Positions 57,322-64,000 of a stretch of 64,000 nucleotides of DNA are shown here, piece after piece. Every line of letters starts with the position of its first letter. The stretch's first letter is position 1. The notes under the pieces were generated by a model, which saw nothing but the letters and a program-made list of their open reading frames with translations, was not told the DNA's origin and made no database searches. The DNA comes from Ovis canadensis (Eukaryota > Chordata > Mammalia > Artiodactyla > Bovidae), in the NCBI RefSeq assembly GCF_042477335.2, contig NC_091246.1:176325001-176389000 (forward strand), given 5' to 3'. A program made the position numbers and the translations under genes.

Positions 57322-57831
57322 TGTTGCAGAATGGGGGACCCCTTCCAGGGCCCGATACTGGGCTCTTACCTAACACTCAGAAATGAATCGCCCAAGGAGA
57401 CACATTGCTGACAAAGCAAGAGATTTTATTGGGAAAGGGCACCCGGGTGGAGAGCAGTAGGGTAAGGGAACCCAGGAGAACTGCTCTGCCACGTGGCTTG
57501 CAGTCTTGGGTTTTATGGTGATGGTATTAGCTTCCGGGTTGTCTTTGGCCAATCATTCTAATTCAGAGTCTTTCCTGGTGGTGCACTCATCACTCAGCCA
57601 AGATGGATACTAGTGAGAAGGATTCTAGGATGTGGACGGGCACACAGTGTCTCCTTTTGACCTTTCCCAAACTCTTCCGGTTGGTGGTGGCTTATTAGTT
57701 TCATATTCCTTACAAGGATCTCCTGTCATAAAACAACTCATGTGAATGATTACTAAAGGGCCTGACCAGGGTGGGCGGTTTCAGTCAGTGTGCTTCCCCT
57801 AGCAAATTCCCGCTGAGAGACATCATACTCA
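57322..57831 (-). mobile_element. Class I ERV LTR
   Basis: On the minus strand the LTR ends 'gtcccccattctgcaaca' and carries 'cccaataaaatctcttgc', a poly(A) signal (57425-57430 as TTTATT), about 100 bases before its end. The 5' edge begins at TGAGTATG (57831) or TGATGTC (57825). This resembles class I LTRs with a long R-U5. Whether internal sequence follows on the right is unclear. Confidence 0.62.
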
Positions 57832-58690
57832 GGATACTTCTTGGGAATTGGGGTGGAACTCTCTTTCTTCTCTAACTTCTCCCTGCTGTACATGGGCATA
57901 GGCCTGCCTAGTAGAGCAGAAGTCTCTCTCTACCTGATCTAAGTCAAGGTATTTTTTGCCTGAAACCAATATTTACCCTCCCTTCCCTAATTATCAATTG
58001 TTTGAATCTACCTTTTGGAACTCAGGGAAGGTCAAGGAGGCTGAATGAAGCCTATATCCTACAGACAAGAAATGGAGAACACAGAACAGATCTGTACTCC
58101 AGAGCCCCACAGCATCCTGCTCAATTTTAATTTAGGGAACTGGGCAACTATGACTGTGATAACTTCCTGTCAAAATGGAGCATAAGAGTGCTTCAGCTTG
58201 GAGAAGAGACACTGAATTGTAAGTATTCCTGAGTTCCAAGTCCTAGATCTGAGTCTTACATGATTAAAATCTCAATCCCTTGGCCTGCCATTTTGTTGTA
58301 ACAGATCCAATTAGAAGTAGCTGGAGGAGGGGATAACTGGAATTTTAATACACAAAATAAATCTCATTTCCTTTTAGAAGAATAGTCCTGAAACCCAGTC
58401 TGGAAACCTGGCACTTCAGGGAGACTTGTAGCCAGGTAGCCAGTTGCCTAGTTTTATAAAAAGTAAGGTTGCAGTTACTAGCTTCCAGCAGACATTGTTT
58501 TGAGAATGGTGGCATCTAAGCCTGACATGACTCAGAAAACTCAAGTGTTAGCAATACAACGTCTAATCTGAAATTACACCATAGTGTTACCTAGTTATTT
58601 TCCAGGATGTCTGAACCATAGCCACTCTATTTTGACTTTTTAACTGTAAAATTTTCCTTACTAGCCAAAGCAGATGTCACAATTAATGAC
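57832..58690. other. Unassigned; possibly degraded ERV interior
   Basis: Lies where the interior of a minus-strand provirus would be, next to the LTR at 57322-57831. No gag, pol or env motif is readable on either strand, so this is only a suggestion from position. Confidence 0.3.
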
Positions 58691-58890
58691 GTCTGTGTTT
58701 CTCTAGGTATGAGAAGATGCAAGAATTGGACCTCACGAAATCTTCTCTTGAAAGGAGCTAACTATCTGAAGGACTGTTCTGCCAGTTTTTCCCAGAGCAC
58801 AGAGTGCCTCATTCCTGATTTTCATCCTGAAATCCTTTCAGAGGCATTGAAAGTCAGTGGTTATAGTGGCCATAATTGCATTTCATGATC
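58690..58890 (-). mobile_element. Ancient LTR fragment, same family as 49110-49565
   Basis: 'tgagaagatgcaagaattgg', 'ctaactatctgaaggactg' and 'tgcctcattcctgattttc' align with 49345-49515. Only this part of the LTR is present. Confidence 0.5.
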
Positions 58891-58918
58891 ATTTTATCCC
58901 ATGTTACTGAGAATGTCC

Positions 58919-59182
58919 GGAGAAGGCAATGGCAACCCACTCTAGTACTCTTGCCTAGAAAATACCATGGACGGAGGAGCCTGGTAGGCTGCAGTCCATG
59001 GGGTAGCTAAGAGTCAGACATGGCTGAGAAACTTCACTTTCACTTTTCACTTTCATGCATTGGAGAAGGAAATGGCAACCCACTCCAGTGTTCTTGCCTG
59101 AAGAATCCCAGGGACGGGGGAGCCTGGTGAGCTGCCATCTATGGGGTCACACAGAGTGGGACACGACTGAAGCGACTTAGCA
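58919..59182 (+). mobile_element. Bov-A2 dimeric SINE
   Basis: Dimeric BovA from 'ggagaaggcaatggcaac' to 'gaagcgacttagca'. The flanks actgagaatgtcc (58906-58918) and actgagaatgccc (59183-59195) are a 13-bp target duplication with one change. Confidence 0.95.
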
Positions 59183-59195
59183 ACTGAGAATGCCC

Positions 59196-61022
59196 ATTCT
59201 CAGGTTTGGCAAAGATTTTGTTGATAGGCCACTCAATGTGCTGTTACTAGACTAGGCCATAAAACAGTATCCAAAATTCTCTGGACTACATGTCTTACTA
59301 GCCTTTTGGTCCTTACAAACCTCTTGTTGCTTCTTCCCATGTCTAGAGTTACGCTTTTACCATCACTGATCTCATGGAACTATATATTATTCTATCAGAG
59401 GCCTCAGTCACACATTTGGCAGTGTAAGAAACAGCAATTTTGTAAAACAGGTAAAATACAAATAAGATAGCCAGCAGCATTAGTAAAGTCGAAGTAAGAC
59501 TTAGTTAAGAGCCTCCATTAGATGTAGCCCAGTATATCTCAGGTCATCTGACTTATTCTGCTCTGTAGAATCTTTATCTTCCAGGTAAATTATATATTGG
59601 CACTGTCTATAAGGCACATAGCCCAGTATTCTAGTGTTACTAGACTGATTATCCTTAGTATGATTTAATGTTTCCAACACAGAGGAGACTTTAAACCTAA
59701 ATTATCATAGCCTGGTGTTATCTATATAAATCCATCCCATAATTGTGGGAGATTTTTTCCTCCTTTGCTGAAACTTTGCTTGTTCCTCTGATTGAGCTTG
59801 AGTAATAGAAGAAAGCTCAAATTTATGGCCAGAGTCTGAGAAGGCATTATTAATTGGCCTGATGAGGGAATCCTATCTAGTTATATCACAGTGACTTGAA
59901 TATGACTATATATATATTTTTAAGTAAATTTTCTCAGGGCCAACCAGTTAGAGTCTTGTAGTAGAGAAATTTACAAAGGTAACCCAGAACTAGACACAGG
60001 TAATTGGCCACAAATGCAACAATTAGATTGATTTCTAAAACTAGCATAGGATCAGGCCTATGATAGAAAAGCATTTGATTTATATGCAAAGGTCTAAGAA
60101 GTTAAGGAAACATTACAAATGATATGAATCAGGTCTAGCATCTTGGGCAAGCTGTCTACCTCTGATGTCATCATCTTCTCATCCTGGTGCAGTGTAGTTT
60201 CTCCTCTGTTTGAGCATTATTTTAAGGTGAGATCAGGTCAGCTATCTTCTTTATAGACCAATCCAGTGTAGGGGCCTTTGGAAGTGGGAATTAGTCTAAG
60301 AGTCAATTTCCCTTCAGTTTCATTATGCAAGAGCTAGTTAAGAGTACCTGATAAAAAAGTCCTTCCATCCAGGTTGGAGACAGTACCTTAAACTATGTCT
60401 TTTTCCAGTCCTGTAGGTAATGAGGCATCTGATCTTCATCCAAAGATAGATTACTGAGATAAGCTTCAGAAACAAACTTAGGGTGTTCTTTAAGAATTCG
60501 ATTAAATTTTACATTAATATCACATAACAGCAAAGAACTATCCAAGAAATGAGTTTTACTATATGCAGGCCTCCATTAACAAACTGGGATTTAACATTTA
60601 TTGAAACATCCTTTTCTCCCTAAAATTACACTCATTTTTATCAAATATAACCAAATTAAGTTTAGTTTGTTTGCAAAATAGGTCTGTTCTCACTAATTTT
60701 GGTCTGATGATTTATATAACCATAATTGATCATAGACTTTCTATTTTGCTGAAACATTTATAGAGTCTCAGACTGAACGTTTAAACTGAAACAGGGCTGG
60801 GAAACTCACACCAAAGGCTTACCACAGATTTTGCCTAACAAATCTAGGTGAATTCTTCCCTTTTTAAGATCTCAAAATTCCTTGAGATTTTTGTACCTGT
60901 TAGTGAGATAACCTTACTAATTCATTTGATAAACTTACTGGAAACCTAAGAGTTTCCAATTTCTGGAGGAGTCAGAGAGAAAATATAATTGTTTTGTTTC
61001 TAATGTATGATTTTACCAAAGT
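59196..61022. other. Unassigned sequence, no gene
   Basis: 1.8 kb of AT-rich sequence with no open frame over 60 codons and no family I can name. Together with 62632-63200 it may be one old element or unique sequence interrupted by the BovB. Confidence 0.3.
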
Positions 61023-61031
61023 ATTGTCATA

Positions 61032-62622
61032 CAAAAAAAGATCTTCACGACCCAGTTAATCATGATGATGTGATCACTAATCTAGAGCCAGACATCTTGG
61101 AATGTCAAGTCAAGTGGGCCTTAGAAAGCATCACTATGAACAAAGCTAGTGGAGGTCATGGAATTCCAGTTGAACTGTTTCAAATCCTGAAAGATGATGC
61201 TGTGAAAGTGCTGCACTCAATATGCCAGCAAATTTGGAAAACTCAGCAGTGGCCACAGGGCTGGAAAACGTCAGTTTTCATTCCAATCCCAAAGAAAGGC
61301 AATGCAAAAGAATGTTCAAACTACCGCACAATTGCACTCATCTAACATGCTAGTAAAGTAATGCTCAAAATTCTCCAAGCCAGGCTTCAGCAATATGTGA
61401 ACCATGAACTGCCAGATGTTCAAGGTGGTTTTAGAAAAGGCAGAGGAACCAGAGATCAAATTGCCAACATCTGCTGGATCATGGAAAAAACAAGAGAGTT
61501 CCAGAAAAACCTCTATTTCTGCTTTCTTGACTATGCCAAAGCCTTTGACTGTGTGGATCACAATAAACTGTGGAAAATGCTGAAAGAGATGGGAATACCA
61601 GACCACCTGACCTGCCTCTTGAGAAATCTGTATGCAAGTCAGGAAGCAACAGTTAGAACTGGACATGGAACAACAGACTGGTTCCAAATAGGAAAAGGAG
61701 TATGTCAAGGCTGTATATTGTCACCCTGCTTATTTAACTTATATGCAGAGTACATCATGAGAAACGCTGGGCTGGAAGAAACACAAGCTGGGATCAAGAT
61801 TGCTGGGAGAAATATCAATAACCTCAGATATGCAGATATGTATGTAGATGACACCATCCTTATGTCAGAAAGTGAAGAGGAGCTAAAAAGCCTCTTGATG
61901 AAAGTGAAAGAGGAGAGCAAAAAAGTTGACTTAAAGCTCAAGATTCAGAAAAAGAAGATCATGGCATCTGGTCCCATCACTTCTTGGCAAAGAGATGGGG
62001 AAACAGTAGAAACAGTATCAGACTTTATTTTTGGGGTCTCAAAATCACTGCAGGTGGTGACTGCAGCCATGAAATTAAAAGACACTTACTCCTTGGAAGA
62101 AAAGTTATGACCAACCTAAATAGTATATTCAAAAGCAGAGACATTACTTTGCCGACTAAGGTTCATCTAGTGAAGGCTATGGTTTTTCCTGTGGTCATGT
62201 ATGGATATGAGAGTTGGACTGTGAAGAGGGCTGAGCACTGAAGAATTGATGCTTTTGAACTGTGGTGTTGGAGAAGACTCTTGAGAGTCCCTTGGACTGC
62301 AAGGAGATTCAACCAGTTCATTCTGAAGGAGATCAGCTCTGGGATTTCTTTGGAAGAAATGATGCTAAAGCTGAGGCTCCAGTACTTTGGCCACCTCATG
62401 TGAAGAGTTGACTCATTGGAAAAGACTCTGATGCTGGGAGGAATTGGGGGCAGGAGGAGAAGGGGACGCCAGAGGATGAGGTGGCTGGATGGCATCACGG
62501 ACTCGATGGACGTGAGTCTGAGTGAACTCCGGGAGATAGTGATGGACAGGGAGGCCTGGCGTGCTTTGATTCATGGGATCGCAGAGAGTCGGAAACGACT
62601 GAGCGACTGAACTGACTGACTG
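61032..62622 (+). mobile_element. BovB LINE, 5'-truncated, well preserved
   Basis: Starts in the endonuclease-RT linker ('aaaaaagatcttcacgaccc') and ends 'gaactgactgactg'. The exact repeat attgtcata at 61023-61031 and 62623-62631 is the target duplication. It has the longest BovB open frame in the window (61361-62110) and few changes elsewhere, so it is among the younger copies. Confidence 0.96.
61361..62110 (+). pseudogene. BovB RT domain, 249-codon open frame
   Basis: The frame holds RT from GGFRKGRGTRDQIANICW, motif A FCFLDYAKAFDCVDHNKLW and motif B IGKGVCQGCILSPCLFNLYA. At the catalytic box it reads RYADMYVDDTILM: four extra codons (12 bases, 61838-61849) separate the YAD from the second Asp and create a new YVDD. 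The thumb follows (ESEEELKSLLMKVKEESKKV). A frameshift near FIFGVSK moves the rest into frame 61984-62241. A full BovB ORF is about 1,000 codons, and the endonuclease is missing here. Confidence 0.92.
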
Positions 62623-62631
62623 ATTGTCATA

Positions 62632-64000
62632 ATTAGTTTGAGAGGGAGGTTTTCCCTACTCCCAGAAAACATAAGATTCAAACCCGTCATTTTTTCAGAC
62701 AGAAACCATAAAGATTATAAGCATATTTGCTGGTTCATTGAATCCTTTTGTTAACTTTTGTGAAGTCTTCAGGTTTCCCATTAGAATACCAGGACATATC
62801 AGAACATTAAGAACTCCATATAATTTCTAAGATATCTGTATTAATAATTTTACCATGCAGTATAACATGAGAGAATTTATTACTCATTCGATAATCTTTT
62901 TCATGTAATTTAACCAACCAAATAAACACAGCTTCAGGGGCCCTCTGAGGCATCCCAAAGTTAGCTAGAGGTCAAAAGAACTTCAGAAGAATTTGATTTA
63001 GGAAGTTTTATCAAAACAATCAATAAAAAGGGTGTAGAACATTTGGTCAGATTTAGTTGAAGGGTGTATCATTTAGCTTGTTGATATGTCACAATGGGTG
63101 TAAATACCAAGGCTCAATATATGGTGAAAGTCAGCTCCTTCTTGGGCCTAATTGGCTCTAGCCAGTTTTCTTATGGCTGTGTCATTCCCTAACAAAATCC
63201 ATTTATCTAACAAAGCTGGACAAAGCTGAAACTCTAAGCAATCTTTATTGAATGAAATCACTAAATGGTTTATGGTTACTTCCCAAAGCCAATCTCTGTG
63301 TCCCTCTCTTGGTCTCTTTCTCATTCACTCACTTCCCTATCTCCCTCCCCATTCAAATTAGGTGTTCCTTGTAAATACTTGGTAGTGGCATATACCAGAT
63401 CTCTATTAGTATATAATCTTAAAGCATCAATTTAACTTTTTGAGTTTTGCTGTGTTAAGCTCATTTGCAATGTTGAGCACATACATGGTAGACTTTCAAA
63501 ACGTAGCTATGGAATAAATGGAAAAGTAAATTAAAGAATAACCCACTGGTTACTAGGATTTTGGAATTCAAGGAAGATTAGACATGAAACAATCATGTAA
63601 CAAATTTGGCAATAACTAGAAATAGGAGAAATTATTGTTTCTGCTATCTATCTATACATTCAAAATCAAGCAGTTATGACGAATCTATTCATGACCGGTA
63701 GAACTAAGCATTGGAAGATAGAAATAAAATATATGAACTACATAAGAAGTAGTTCCTCACCTCAAATCATTCACAATACAGATAGAAATAATATTCCATC
63801 ACTTATCTAGAATTTTTAAGACTGACCATCATTCTTAAGTAAATAATAAGGTGTCACATCAGATTTGTACTTCAGCCCATGGGCTTCACTGTAATGGAAT
63901 GCTCTGGTTGTAGTTATTTGAAATGATAACAGAACTGTCTAGGAAGTAAGATTAGATTTAGCACCAGTGAGGACTCGGTACTCATTGCTTATAAAAAGTT
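62632..64000. other. Unassigned AT-rich sequence to the right edge
   Basis: No gene, RNA or repeat family recognised. A CT-rich patch lies at 63299-63350. Confidence 0.35.

Noticed and set aside
1..64000. CRISPR arrays, bacterial operons or a defence system
   Set aside because: No regularly spaced identical repeats, no bacterial gene organisation and no ribosome-binding-site pattern. The repeat families are those of a ruminant nuclear genome.

Overview
The window is a gene-poor, transposon-rich stretch of a ruminant genome (Ruminantia, probably a bovid). The evidence is the mix of repeats: eleven BovB (RTE-clade) LINE copies, many tRNA-derived Bov-tA SINEs, five dimeric Bov-A2 SINEs, CHR-2-type SINEs and L1s of the ruminant type. 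Species cannot be decided from this. I see no intact host protein-coding gene, no structural RNA gene, no CpG island and no CRISPR array. Long open frames are fragments of BovB, L1 or an endogenous retrovirus (ERV), or a dead copy of a cellular mRNA.

Layout. 1-6860: a BovB 3' part, scattered SINEs, and a solo LTR inserted in a Bov-tA. 6865-12709: a class I ERV with two LTRs, a 5-bp target duplication and a tRNA-His-like primer site; gag, protease and RT are broken, and most of RNase H, integrase and env are deleted. 13034-15988: two minus-strand BovBs, the first interrupted by a polyadenylated retroinsertion that carries a BovB tail, a MER5A and L1M 3'-UTR sequence. 16000-21000: SINEs, MIR and L2 remnants. 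21015-24440: an L1 ORF2 segment split by a BovB. 26120-34983: further BovBs, including one complete insertion whose 5' part is inverted (twin-priming structure with an 11-bp target duplication), and another L1 split by a BovB. 35245-36112: a solo LTR with promoter and poly(A) signal. 36100-52130: mostly old unique sequence with SINEs, a third BovB-in-L1 nest and ancient DNA-transposon, L2 and LTR relics. 52140-53498: a processed pseudogene of aldose reductase (AKR1B1). 53688-64000: SINEs, ancient LTRs and a BovB with a 250-codon RT frame.

The elements do not form a pathway. The window is best read as a layered record of retrotransposition, in which junctions, target duplications and nesting give order and mechanism. 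No new biological system is evident. The most informative items are the 5'-inverted BovB, the BovB-tail read-through retrocopy, and the ERV with a His-type primer site. Family names rest on recognition by eye, not on a search; boundaries without a stated target duplication are good to roughly 10-30 bp.
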